From contig JAAYIV010000058.1 in the NCBI GenBank assembly GCA_012523305.1, forward strand, positions 1 through 35,379: a DNA stretch of 35,379 nt. Reading direction: 5' to 3'. Shown in pieces: positions 23,705 to 31,740 of the stretch; the stretch's first letter is position 1, and each line of letters opens with the position of its first letter. The position numbers and the translations under genes were made by a program. Source of the DNA: Spirochaetales bacterium (GTDB taxonomy: Bacteria > Spirochaetota > Spirochaetia > Sphaerochaetales > Sphaerochaetaceae). Under the pieces are notes generated by a model, which saw only the letters and a program-made list of their open reading frames with translations, made no database searches and was not told the DNA's origin.

Positions 23705-24229
23705 ATGGATTCATCTGAAAAAGCGAATATTTTCTCTCTTGGCGAGCATGTTGTCTACCCTTTGCAAGGTGTTGGAATCATCAAAAAAATTGAGGAAAAA
23801 ACACTTCGGGGACACACTTCTCTCTATTACGAAATATTCCTCGACATATCTGACATGACTGTCATGGTCCCTGTCGATAAGACCGATGAACTCGGAATTC
23901 GTCCGATTGTCCAACCGAAAGAAGCTCTTAAAGCTATTGAAGGTATCTCAAATAAACTCGAACAAGTTCCTGTGGATTGGAAAGCCCGTTATCAGATGAA
24001 TGTTGATTTATTGAAGCAAGGGTCCATTTCTTCGATAGCCAAGGTTGTCCAAATTCTTTACCATCGTAGCAAAATTAAAGAATTGCCCGTCCAAGAACGA
24101 AAACTTTACGATAGTGCACTGAGAATCCTCATCGATGAATCCTCCTTATCGCTCGAACGACCCCGAGAAGTATTGGAAGCAATGATCTTCAGTAAACTTG
24201 AAAAGGATCCAAAAGGACAGGAGGCATAG
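23705..24229 (+). CDS. carD: CarD family transcriptional regulator
   Basis: This 174-residue protein matches the CarD_CdnL_TRCF family, which binds the RNA polymerase beta subunit and stabilises open promoter complexes. The N-terminal RNA-polymerase-interacting domain has SLGEHVVYPLQGVGIIKKI and ends near LGIRPIV (about residue 65). A helical C-terminal domain follows (residues 70-174), including KVVQILYHRS and ERKLYDSALRIL. It heads an operon with ispD and ispF; its TAG stop overlaps the ispD GTG by one base. The only alternative start is TTG at 23687, before the TATAAT ends, which favours the ATG. Confidence 0.93.
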   Translation: MDSSEKANIFSLGEHVVYPLQGVGIIKKIEEKTLRGHTSLYYEIFLDISDMTVMVPVDKTDELGIRPIVQPKEALKAIEGISNKLEQVPVDWKARYQMNVDLLKQGSISSIAKVVQILYHRSKIKELPVQERKLYDSALRILIDESSLSLERPREVLEAMIFSKLEKDPKGQEA

Positions 24230-24960
24230 TGTCCTTTCCCTCACATGCGGTTATCGTAACCGCTGCAGGTTCCAGTGAGCGTTTCAAGCAATCGGGAACA
24301 AAACTACAAAAAAAAGAATTCGTACTCATCGATGACCGTTCAGTGTTGTACCATGCAGTTGAACCTTTCATGCAAACGCCTCAGTTGAAAGCCGTTATCG
24401 TTACCTATGCTCCCGATTATCTGGAAGAGACGGAAGCGGCCTTGGACAATTTGATGTTTGCATTTCCAGTCCCGTTGCTTTTGGTTGAAGGCGGCCAAAC
24501 AAGGCAACAATCGGTATTGAAGGCATTGGAGCAATTATCCTTTATGGAACTAGCCATTGATTATGTCGCTATTCATGATGGTGCGCGACCATGGGTGAGT
24601 CCGGAACTCATCATTAACACGCTAGCTACCGCAACAGTGTTCGGAGGAGCTGCTCCTGCATTGATCATTCATGATGCGTTAAAGAAAATTGATGAACATG
24701 GATGTATCTCCCAACATGTTATCAGGGATGGTATAGTCGCTATCCAGACTCCTCAGGTTTTCAGATTCCCATTGATTCTAGATGCTCATCGAAAAGCTTC
24801 CGGTGCAAAGAAAACATATGTGGACGATACGGAAATATTCTCTGACTTTGGTGGTATGATCGCAATATGTGAAGGATTGCTTGAGAATCGTAAACTCACT
24901 ACATTTGCTGATTTGAACATTTCAGTCACCAAAGTAGCCAATCAAAAGGATGAAGTGTAA
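24229..24960 (+). CDS. ispD: 2-C-methyl-D-erythritol 4-phosphate cytidylyltransferase
   Basis: The 243-residue IspD joins CTP and methylerythritol phosphate in the non-mevalonate isoprenoid pathway. The CTP-binding loop reads TAAGSSERF at the N-terminus (family form AAGxGxR), then a conserved lysine-rich segment KKEFVLIDDRSVLYH. HDGARPWVS and QTPQVFRFPLI are typical signatures. The start is GTG with AGGAGG a few bases upstream, overlapping the carD stop. Its TAA stop shares a base with the ispF ATG, so carD, ispD and ispF are one transcription unit. Confidence 0.95.
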   Translation: MSFPSHAVIVTAAGSSERFKQSGTKLQKKEFVLIDDRSVLYHAVEPFMQTPQLKAVIVTYAPDYLEETEAALDNLMFAFPVPLLLVEGGQTRQQSVLKALEQLSFMELAIDYVAIHDGARPWVSPELIINTLATATVFGGAAPALIIHDALKKIDEHGCISQHVIRDGIVAIQTPQVFRFPLILDAHRKASGAKKTYVDDTEIFSDFGGMIAICEGLLENRKLTTFADLNISVTKVANQKDEV

Positions 24961-25466
24961 TGAGAATCGGGACCGGTTGGGATATACATCGTTTAGTGAA
25001 AGACAGAGCTTTGGTACTCGGTGGAGTAACGATACCTCATCAACTAGGAGAAAGTGGTCATTCTGATGGCGATGTTGTGATTCACGCCATCATTGATGCG
25101 CTGTTAGGTGCTGCATCCCAAGGTGATATCGGTACCCATTTCCCCTCTTCTGATCCGCAATGGAAAGATATTTCCAGTCTTGAGCTACTTGCAAAAACTC
25201 TCGAACTGTTAAAGCGATATGTAATCTTACATATTGATTGCACCATTATTTTAGAAAAACCAAAGCTGCAACAATATATCAGCACCATACGAGTTTCTCT
25301 TTCTGAAGCTTGTCAGATTCCTTTGGAACATATTTCAGTGAAAGCTAAAACCGCAGAAGGGTTGCTCGGTGAAGTCGGAGAGGGAACAGCGGTTATTGCC
25401 CAGGCTTCGGTGTTGATGGATGACTCAGAAGAAACGGATACCATTGGCATTGATCCATGGCTGTAA
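24960..25466 (+). CDS. ispF: 2-C-methyl-D-erythritol 2,4-cyclodiphosphate synthase
   Basis: The 168-residue IspF cyclises the CDP-methylerythritol phosphate intermediate, using a trimeric zinc site. Metal ligands D8 and H10 are in GWDIHRL and H42 is in SDGDVVIHAI. FPSSDPQWK, KPKLQQYI and VKAKTAEGLLGEVGEGTAVIAQA follow the family pattern. It overlaps the ispD stop by one base, with AAGGATG as ribosome binding site. The C-terminal tail after VLM (DDSEETDTIGIDPWL) is a little longer than usual. No clear terminator follows. Confidence 0.96.
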   Translation: MRIGTGWDIHRLVKDRALVLGGVTIPHQLGESGHSDGDVVIHAIIDALLGAASQGDIGTHFPSSDPQWKDISSLELLAKTLELLKRYVILHIDCTIILEKPKLQQYISTIRVSLSEACQIPLEHISVKAKTAEGLLGEVGEGTAVIAQASVLMDDSEETDTIGIDPWL

Positions 25467-26109
25467 ACTAAAACAAAGAATTTCTAATTTACAGCAATTT
25501 TTGAACTTTACATATTGTATGTACAGGGTCATATCGAATATTTCAACTCCATGGTTGATGGATTTTCGAATGTTTCAAAGACTGTGAACGAACAACCCTC
25601 TTGTTATTGGGTCCTCAAATAGTGATGCACGTATAAAAAACAACCATATCTGAGGTATGAATCGGATCCAGGGATTTCTCTTGATGACTGTCATGCAATG
25701 GCTTTACAAAATAGAACAAATGAGAGATGTGGGATCGCCGTAAAAATGAACGAGCACATCAGGAAGGAAGTAAAGATTTCGGTCCAGATGCGATAGGTAA
25801 AGCACTAGCCGTTGTGAATCCCGATAACAGGCTTGTAAATATTCTGGCAACAACCTGCACCATCGCGTCCTAATCAAACTATCTCAATTATCGAATTTTT
25901 CATGCACACTTCGATTTGATCGATTCAATGGTTGAATCTGCAAATAAGCTGATCGGATGATCCCCGGAAGTATCATTTGGCAAAGTAAGATAAGGACTTA
26001 CTCAGTGACACACACGGCCAAAGACAAACAACATCATGCTTCTGCATGATCCGTCATATAACATTAGGCCGGGTCATCCCCAGCCTTAGTTCATTTATGT
26101 TAGCATAGC
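25467..26109. other. Long non-coding stretch, possible decayed coding DNA
   Basis: About 640 bases without a supported gene. On the plus strand there are short protein-like runs in different frames: RYESDPGISLDDCHAMALQ (from about 25660) and a 48-codon frame from ATG 25727 to a stop at 25873 containing DFGPDAIGKALAVVNPDNRL. These could be remnants of one broken gene. Two perfect inverted repeats are seen: GATTCAA/TTGAATC (25922-25938) and ATCATGC/GCATGAT (26033-26050). Neither has a T run, so they are weak terminator candidates. No tRNA, insertion sequence or CRISPR repeat was found. Confidence 0.35.
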
Positions 26110-26817
26110 TTAATTTGTGATAAGCATCGTTTTCGGATCCAAAGAGACTCGCATCGGTAAAGGATCGAGGATATCATGGTTCTTCACCAAAGTCATGATG
26201 ACCTTATCCATCGATTCGTTGTATTTGAGTCCAATGAGAACGTCAATCAATTCCTTGTATTTCATAATCGTGCTAGGAACACCGTTTTCATCGAATATAA
26301 CATCCGGCCGAACCGGAGAGACGGAAAACCACACCTCAAGACGCATATCCAATGCAAACTGTTTAATCTTTCTCACATCATCTTCCGAAGCTACGGTCAA
26401 TTTGTATCCGTCAAACATTACCGCATCAGCTTCAAATGATCCTTGGCGAATCAATGTTTCCAAACTAGAAAGTACTTTGTCAACCGAAACATTCTCCTGA
26501 CTAAAATTCATCACTACCCTGTTTGACAGTAAACTGTTATACACAGTAGCAGCATCAGAAAGCGAACGGCCGTCAGAAATCTGCCTGAACACTTCTTTAT
26601 ACCAATTGATCACATGCTCAACATTACCAGAGAACGATACATGGATGACATGTTCGTTGCGAAATAATTTGTCGGTTGAAAGATGGACTAAACAAGCAGT
26701 CTTTCCGATTCCATGCCGAGAAACTAACACTCCCAGATTTCCCTTCCCAAGACCCCCATTCAACGATTGATCGAATGCCCTTAACGGGCTCAAGGCATTT
26801 AACTCTTGTATTTCCAT
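26110..26817 (-). CDS. RecA/KaiC-like ATPase of unknown role
   Basis: A 235-residue protein with the layout of RecA/KaiC-type ATPases. SLNGGLGKGNLGVLVSRHG resembles the KaiC lead-in, with the P-loop SRHGIGKT at 33-40; its first position is serine instead of glycine or alanine. A Walker B-like strand ADAVMFDGYKL lies near residue 130, followed by a conserved-looking beta-strand region (VWFSVSP). It is a single ATPase domain with no DNA-binding or zinc motif. The ATG at 26817 is nine bases after GGAGG. It lies downstream of EF-G on the same strand but behind a terminator, so it probably has its own promoter. Function is unknown. Confidence 0.65.
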   Translation of the reverse strand: MEIQELNALSPLRAFDQSLNGGLGKGNLGVLVSRHGIGKTACLVHLSTDKLFRNEHVIHVSFSGNVEHVINWYKEVFRQISDGRSLSDAATVYNSLLSNRVVMNFSQENVSVDKVLSSLETLIRQGSFEADAVMFDGYKLTVASEDDVRKIKQFALDMRLEVWFSVSPVRPDVIFDENGVPSTIMKYKELIDVLIGLKYNESMDKVIMTLVKNHDILDPLPMRVSLDPKTMLITN

Positions 26818-26886
26818 ACTCTGCATCCTCCGCGATGTGGCTGTCCAATAAGTATAACATGGAATTTTGCCATCGCACATAAACTT

Positions 26887-26923
26887 CAAAAAAAAGGGGG
26901 AGATGAACTATAATCCCCCCTTT
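26887..26923 (-). terminator. Intrinsic terminator after EF-G
   Basis: Read on the minus strand, an AAAAGGGGGGA arm pairs with TCCCCC plus T residues around an 11-12-base loop, and a run of T follows. It starts about 20 bases past the EF-G stop and separates EF-G from the ATPase gene. Confidence 0.85.
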
Positions 26924-26943
26924 TGAAATATCAACTTCTACAA

Positions 26944-29043
26944 TTATCGTCCTTGTTCTTTTTTGCGTTTCTCTTGATATTCTTTCTTCAATTCTTCACC
27001 GATAGAAATAGGAACTTTACCATATTTACTAAGTTCCATGGTAAATTCTGCTTTCCCCTGAGTGAGAGAACGCAATACGGTAGAATACCCGAACATCTCT
27101 GAAAGAGGGACTTCAGCTTCGACCACACATCCATTTCCATCTTCAGTAGAACTAATAATGACACCTCGTCGTTGGTTGATGCTACCGAAAATATTCCCTT
27201 GGAATTCTGTCGGACCAGCCACACTGACTTTCATGATAGGTTCCAGTACAATTGGTTTAGCCTTCTCATAAGCCTCTCTGAAAGCACCTAACGCTGCGGT
27301 CTGGAACGCTTGGTCAGAGGAGTCTACGGGGTGATACGCACCATCATTGATCGCACAACGAACTCCTACTACAGGAAATCCCAACTGGGTACCCTTTTTA
27401 ATGGCAGTTTGAAAGCCTTTATCACATGACGGGATAAATTCATTGGGAATCGTACCGCCTTTGATCATATCAACAAATTCGTATTCTTTTACTTCTTCGC
27501 TTTCTTCAATCGGTTCTATATAACCTGCGACTCGCGCATATTGGCCAGAACCACCGGTTTGCTTTTTATGGGTGTAATTGAAATCGGCACGTTGGCTGAT
27601 TGCTTCACGATAAGCTACTTCTGGCCTACCGGTAGTAACATCAGCCTTATACTCGCGTCGCATTCTTTCCACATACACATCAAGGTGTAATTCTCCCATC
27701 CCTTGGATGATCGTCTGATTCGATTCTGGGTCGACATACGTATTAAATGTCGGGTCCTCCTTAACGAATCGATTGAGTGCTTTACCCATATTATCAGCAG
27801 ATTTTTTATCAGCGGGTAGGATCGCAAGGCTGATTACAGGCTTTGGAACATACATCGAAGTCATGGAGTAATTTAAACTCGGATGACAAAAGGTATCTCC
27901 AGATGCGCAATCAATCCCAAACAAAGCGGCGATATCACCACACCCGGCTTCAGTGATGTCTTCCATCGATGAAGCATGCATTCTCACGAGCCGCCCTACC
28001 TTGAACTTCTTCTTGGTGCGGATATTTATTAGTTCATCGCCCTTTTTCAACTTACCTTGATAGATTCTGATATAAGTGAGCTGACCGTACTGACCATCTT
28101 CCAATTTGAATCCGAGAATTACTGCCGGCATGTCCGGATGAGATGTTAAGATAACCGGTTTCTCATCGTTATTGAGATCAAGCGCGGTATTAGTTACTTC
28201 TGTCGGATCGGGCAAATAGTTTACAACTCCATCGAGCAACGCTTGGATACCTTTGTTCTTGTAAGCTGAACCCATCATCACAGGAACTAATTGCAGAGAA
28301 ATCGTACCTTTCCGAATCGCTGCTCTCAGTAATTCTTCAGTAACATTCTCATCTAGCATCGCTTCCATCAAATCATCTGATATCAATGATACCGCATCGA
28401 GTAATTCTTCGCGTTTGGTTTCAGCTTCGCTTTGCAATTCAGGTGGGATTGATTCAATCCGAATGACATCCCCATTGGGACCGTCAAAATAGAGTGCTTT
28501 CATCGTCACCAAGTCAACGACACCCTGAAGGCGATCTTCCAGACCAATCGGAATTTGCACCAAGACAGCATTCAAACCGAGCTTATCAACCAATTGTTGC
28601 TTTACTCGGTATGGATTGGCTCCCGTTCGGTCGCATTTGTTTACGAATGCGATTCTAGGTACGCGATACCGTTTCATTTGTCGATCTACGGTAATGGACT
28701 GGCTTTGGACGCCAGCAACCGAACACAACACCATGATAGCCCCATCGAGAACACGTAATGAACGTTCTACTTCGATAGTAAAATCAACGTGTCCCGGAGT
28801 ATCGATCACATTAATATCATAATCTTTCCATGTGACATGGGTAGCTGCAGATGCGATTGTAATACCACGTTCACGTTCTAATTCCATAGAATCCATTGTC
28901 GCACCGACACCGTCTTTACCACGGACTTCATGGATTTGGTGGATTCGGTTGCAGTAATAGAGAATACGTTCGGAAAGAGTAGTCTTGCCAGAATCGATGT
29001 GGGCACTAATTCCAATATTTCTCATGTAACGTAATTCAGACAT
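26944..29043 (-). CDS. fusA: Elongation factor G, mitochondrial EFG1-like (spdEFG1 type)
   Basis: The 699-residue GTPase drives ribosomal translocation. The P-loop is AHIDSGKTT (14-22), followed by [11 protein letters not shown] (switch I), [16 protein letters not shown] (switch II) and NKCD in place of the usual NKxD. Domains II to V are complete to the KKEQGR end. Serine in the P-loop, [21 protein letters not shown] and [22 protein letters not shown] match mitochondrial EFG1 more than ordinary bacterial EF-G. This fits the spdEFG1 group of spirochaetes, planctomycetes and deltaproteobacteria. ATG 29043 follows AAGGAA; the extension to 29100 is unrelated to the family. It is a single-gene unit without the usual rpsL-rpsG-tuf neighbours. 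Confidence 0.93.
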   Translation of the reverse strand: MSELRYMRNIGISAHIDSGKTTLSERILYYCNRIHQIHEVRGKDGVGATMDSMELERERGITIASAATHVTWKDYDINVIDTPGHVDFTIEVERSLRVLDGAIMVLCSVAGVQSQSITVDRQMKRYRVPRIAFVNKCDRTGANPYRVKQQLVDKLGLNAVLVQIPIGLEDRLQGVVDLVTMKALYFDGPNGDVIRIESIPPELQSEAETKREELLDAVSLISDDLMEAMLDENVTEELLRAAIRKGTISLQLVPVMMGSAYKNKGIQALLDGVVNYLPDPTEVTNTALDLNNDEKPVILTSHPDMPAVILGFKLEDGQYGQLTYIRIYQGKLKKGDELINIRTKKKFKVGRLVRMHASSMEDITEAGCGDIAALFGIDCASGDTFCHPSLNYSMTSMYVPKPVISLAILPADKKSADNMGKALNRFVKEDPTFNTYVDPESNQTIIQGMGELHLDVYVERMRREYKADVTTGRPEVAYREAISQRADFNYTHKKQTGGSGQYARVAGYIEPIEESEEVKEYEFVDMIKGGTIPNEFIPSCDKGFQTAIKKGTQLGFPVVGVRCAINDGAYHPVDSSDQAFQTAALGAFREAYEKAKPIVLEPIMKVSVAGPTEFQGNIFGSINQRRGVIISSTEDGNGCVVEAEVPLSEMFGYSTVLRSLTQGKAEFTMELSKYGKVPISIGEELKKEYQEKRKKEQGR

Positions 29044-29214
29044 ATATAAGTTCCTTTTGTAAAAATCACCATCAACACACCAGCGCACATCACAATACAT
29101 GCCGCCGGTCCAACTAACAGTGTCCCCAGCGACCTCCCCACAAGCGACTGCAAGTTAAAACCTGTCAGGAAAACACTTAGGAAGGACCAATCAGCACGCA
29201 GTCATTAGCGTGAC
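29044..29214 (-). other. Long structured 5' leader of EF-G
   Basis: The predicted transcript start near 29214 leaves a leader of about 170 bases, the longest in this window. At its 5' end two pairings compete: CAGTCA with TGACTG (29199-29216), or CACGC with GCGTG extended by TCAG with CTGA. Runs of G (GTGGGGAGG, CTGGGGACA) lie in the middle. A regulatory role is possible but unproven. Confidence 0.35.
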
Positions 29215-29220
29215 TGACGG

Positions 29221-29249
29221 ATTTTATTATATTCTCGAATTTTGTTCAA
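29221..29249 (-). promoter_or_regulatory. EF-G promoter
   Basis: On the minus strand, TTGAAC (29244-29249) and TAAAAT (29221-29226) have a 17-base spacer. An overlapping TATAAT (29226-29231) lacks a -35 partner. Confidence 0.55.
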
Positions 29250-29315
29250 TCCTATTCCAACTATATGATTAGAAAAAATTTACAGACATCTACGATAGAA
29301 CACCACAAAAAAACC

Positions 29316-29324
29316 TGCTAGAAT
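29316..29324 (+). promoter_or_regulatory. Extended -10 promoter of the HIT gene
   Basis: TGC followed by TAGAAT (29319-29324) forms an extended -10 box. No clear -35 is visible. The strong AGGAGGG ribosome binding site lies at 29341-29347. Confidence 0.4.
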
Positions 29325-29352
29325 AAGAAAAGTTTTCCCAAGGAGGGTTCCA

Positions 29353-29760
29353 ATGGCAACAATCTTCACCAAAATCATCGACGGCACAATCCCTTCGATT
29401 CGGATATATGAAGATGAGTTATGCATCGTGATTCTTGATATAGCACCGGTGGCAAAAGGACACGCATTGGTAATTCCGAAACAGTGTTGGTCGTCAGTGG
29501 TTGAGTGTCCCGAAGAAGTCTTCGCTCACATCATGAAGATAGTCCAAAAAGTCGATAAACGCCTTCGGGAAGTTTTAGCTGCGGATGCTACGAATATTGT
29601 CATCAACGACGGTCCGGCAGCAGGACAGGAAGTTCCTCATCTCCATGTGCATGTAATCCCTCGTTATGTTAAAGACGGACTAAAACTCCAGATGCCCAAA
29701 ACTTCTTATGGCCAGGGAGAGATCGAAGTGGTCGGGGAAAGTCTTAATCTGTCGAGATAG
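29353..29760 (+). CDS. HIT (histidine triad) family protein, Hint-like
   Basis: A 135-residue HIT-superfamily nucleotide hydrolase or transferase. The histidine triad HLHVHVIPR is at 96-104, and the N-terminal FTKIIDGTIPSIRIYED and KGHALVIPK are standard for the bacterial branch. Members usually hydrolyse adenosine phosphoramidates or dinucleoside polyphosphates. AAGGAGGG precedes the ATG. The next gene has its own promoter, so this may be a single-gene unit. Confidence 0.92.
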   Translation: MATIFTKIIDGTIPSIRIYEDELCIVILDIAPVAKGHALVIPKQCWSSVVECPEEVFAHIMKIVQKVDKRLREVLAADATNIVINDGPAAGQEVPHLHVHVIPRYVKDGLKLQMPKTSYGQGEIEVVGESLNLSR

Positions 29761-29790
29761 TCCAATTCCGGTTCAAAATACAGATTACAC

Positions 29791-29819
29791 TTGCTCGAAG
29801 GCATTCGCATTGATACACT
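29791..29819 (+). promoter_or_regulatory. Promoter of the zinc-ribbon gene, predicted leaderless
   Basis: TTGCTC (29791-29796) and TACACT (29814-29819) have a 17-base spacer. The ATG at 29827 starts eight bases after the last -10 base and has no ribosome binding site. Confidence 0.5.
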
Positions 29820-29826
29820 ATCGTCT

Positions 29827-30111
29827 ATGGGAAGTTGTCATTTTTGTGGAACAAAAGTTCCTACAGGATTGGTAATCGGTAATGCTACTCTTTGTTCATT
29901 TTGCGGTAGGCCGTTGAAGGTATGCCTGAATTGTCGCTTCTATGATAAAAATGCCTATCACGAATGTCGCGAAGAAATAGACGAACCGGTCATCTATAAG
30001 GATTTGGCAAATTTTTGTGATTTTTTCGTTTTAAACGAAGGATCTTCTGAAGCAAGCGTAAAATCACAAGAGGAAGCCCGCTCAAAATTTTTATCTCTCT
30101 TTAATGACTGA
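29827..30111 (+). CDS. Small cysteine-rich zinc-ribbon-like protein
   Basis: A 94-residue conserved-looking protein with cysteines C4-xx-C7, C23-xx-C26, C33-xx-C36, C47 and C64. The first two pairs could form one zinc ribbon and the rest a second site. The stretch CLNCRFYDKNAYHECRE followed by KDLANFCDFF resembles an uncharacterised bacterial family I have seen in other genomes, but I know no function. The ATG at 29827 is preferred; the longer frame begins with TTG at 29791, inside the -35 box. The stop at 30111 is 17 bases before bcp, so it is probably transcribed with bcp and the lipoprotein gene. Confidence 0.65.
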   Translation: MGSCHFCGTKVPTGLVIGNATLCSFCGRPLKVCLNCRFYDKNAYHECREEIDEPVIYKDLANFCDFFVLNEGSSEASVKSQEEARSKFLSLFND

Positions 30112-30128
30112 TACCAAGGGGGTATACA

Positions 30129-30596
30129 ATGTTAGCTCTCGGCTCATCACTTCCTGTGGGAACGGTACATGATGATTATGGAAATACGGTTCGGTTAACA
30201 GATTTTCTCGGTTCCTACATCGTGTTATATGTTTATCCAAGAGACAATACTCCTGGTTGCACTGCCGAAGCTTGTTCATTCCGCGACCAATCAAAAGACA
30301 TAGTCGCCACAGGAGCTACGATCTTGGGTATTAGTCCCGATACTGCTCAATCACATAAAAAATTCAAAGACAAATTTGAACTGAATTTCACACTTCTTGC
30401 GGACCCGGACCGCGTGATCATTGAACAACTAGGTGCATGGGGCGAGAAAACTAGTTATGGAAAGACCTCTATGGGAGTACTTCGAAGTACATTTGTATTT
30501 GATAAAAAAGGTACGCTAATTAAAGTTTGGCCGAAAGTATCTCCAGCTACCCATGGAGAAGAAATAGCCGATTATCTAAGGGAGTTGAAAGCCTGA
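30129..30596 (+). CDS. bcp: Thioredoxin-dependent thiol peroxidase Bcp (PrxQ)
   Basis: The 155-residue peroxiredoxin reduces hydroperoxides. The peroxidatic cysteine C44 and resolving cysteine C49 are in TPGCTAEACSF, the Bcp/PrxQ spacing. Fold landmarks include VLYVYPRDNTPG, GATILGISPDT and LRSTFVFDKKG. GGGGG lies about eight bases upstream of the ATG. It is the second peroxiredoxin of the window besides Tpx. Its TGA stop overlaps the start of the lipoprotein gene by one base. Confidence 0.94.
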   Translation: MLALGSSLPVGTVHDDYGNTVRLTDFLGSYIVLYVYPRDNTPGCTAEACSFRDQSKDIVATGATILGISPDTAQSHKKFKDKFELNFTLLADPDRVIIEQLGAWGEKTSYGKTSMGVLRSTFVFDKKGTLIKVWPKVSPATHGEEIADYLRELKA

Positions 30597-31735
30597 TGCG
30601 AATTCGTAGGATTGGAATAGGTCTTTTATGTAGTATCTTCATTGTGTTTGGGTATTCTTGTAAAACTTATAGTTACCCTGAAGCCCGTCTTATTATCCCC
30701 TCCACACGGTCTATACCTGAGACGCCTCCGATTTCAACCTATGGTCCTCAAAAAGAGGTGGAAATCGCCGAAACAATTATTACTCCCGCATCGGTACAGC
30801 CTGTAGAGGTAACAACAGCTGAAGATTCTCAGCGAGTAGTATACGAGGTTATCGTAGAAGAACCACGTCTGAGCCTCCCTGAAGAACCGATGGCAGTAAA
30901 ACTATCAGGTACGGCCCCTACTCAAACATTGCCGAAGTTGTTCGGAACAATCGATCCCCCGATGTATTTGAAAACAGATATACACCAAGTGAAGGCCCTT
31001 TTGATCAGGTTGCCTCCGATCGATTCTGCATTGCTTGATACAATCGTACAGCAAGTTGAACCTTATATCGACCAATGCTCGGCGGATATCGTGGTAATAT
31101 TCGGCGCTACAAAAGAATTGGAAGATCTGATTATCGCAAAAGGAGTGCAGGGTGTCGCGTATGCTAATGGCACGCTGGCCCTTACCTGTTTACCCATAAA
31201 GGAAATAAATAACAACAGTCTTTTGCTTGAGTTAGTGCCTGAGAAGACACTGGCTATTGCCCTTGCAAATCTTGATGATCAACATTCGATTATTAGTGCG
31301 CTGAAACAGCGGGATGTTGAACTGGAACAATGGGAAGATGAGGTGAAAGCCACTTCTGATGACCGATTGCATCAACTGGAAGGTATCATCGGTGAAACCA
31401 AAGATGTACCCGCCCTTTTATTTGCATCTTTAGGCGAACCGTCACATCTTGATTGGACAGGTGCGGATAAAGAAGTACCCTATCGCTCTGATTACAGCTG
31501 GCCATTGAGTACGCGTATCGAAACGCTTGGATTTGACGATAGCTATCGGATTACCCATTACAGCGTGCACAGCGATCCCGGAACGACAGTAGAATTGATA
31601 CTCGATGATCTTACCTTAAACGAGCGGGTTGATTATCTTTATACACGTGATATCATCCCTGTCTCGACTGAAGTAATACAACTTGAAGATTATAGCGAAC
31701 GTAAGGCTGTGTTCGGGACATTCTTGATTCCGTAA
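30596..31735 (+). CDS. Lipoprotein with catalytically degenerate EEP phosphatase-like domain
   Basis: A 379-residue protein with a relaxed lipoprotein signal (hydrophobic core then FGYSC, C22), a proline-rich linker to about residue 115, and a C-terminal domain resembling the endonuclease/exonuclease/phosphatase (EEP) fold. EPSHLDW at 281-287, WPLSTRIETLGFDDSYR and NERVDYLYTRD match EEP proteins closely. Catalytic motifs are lost: GDFN is ASLG (277-280), SDH is SER (367-369), and the N-terminal glutamate motif is not found. It is probably a non-enzymatic envelope protein. ATG 30596 overlaps the bcp stop, with AGGGAG about ten bases upstream. The EEP assignment is my pattern reading, not a search result. 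Confidence 0.7.
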   Translation: MRIRRIGIGLLCSIFIVFGYSCKTYSYPEARLIIPSTRSIPETPPISTYGPQKEVEIAETIITPASVQPVEVTTAEDSQRVVYEVIVEEPRLSLPEEPMAVKLSGTAPTQTLPKLFGTIDPPMYLKTDIHQVKALLIRLPPIDSALLDTIVQQVEPYIDQCSADIVVIFGATKELEDLIIAKGVQGVAYANGTLALTCLPIKEINNNSLLLELVPEKTLAIALANLDDQHSIISALKQRDVELEQWEDEVKATSDDRLHQLEGIIGETKDVPALLFASLGEPSHLDWTGADKEVPYRSDYSWPLSTRIETLGFDDSYRITHYSVHSDPGTTVELILDDLTLNERVDYLYTRDIIPVSTEVIQLEDYSERKAVFGTFLIP

Positions 31736-31740
31736 GCAGC

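Noticed and set aside
25467-26109. Insertion sequence in the long gap
   Set aside because: No transposase motif, terminal inverted repeats or target duplication was found.
29044-29100. N-terminal extension of EF-G from an upstream ATG
   Set aside because: The family starts near the inner ATG, which has AAGGAA; the extra residues look like translated leader.
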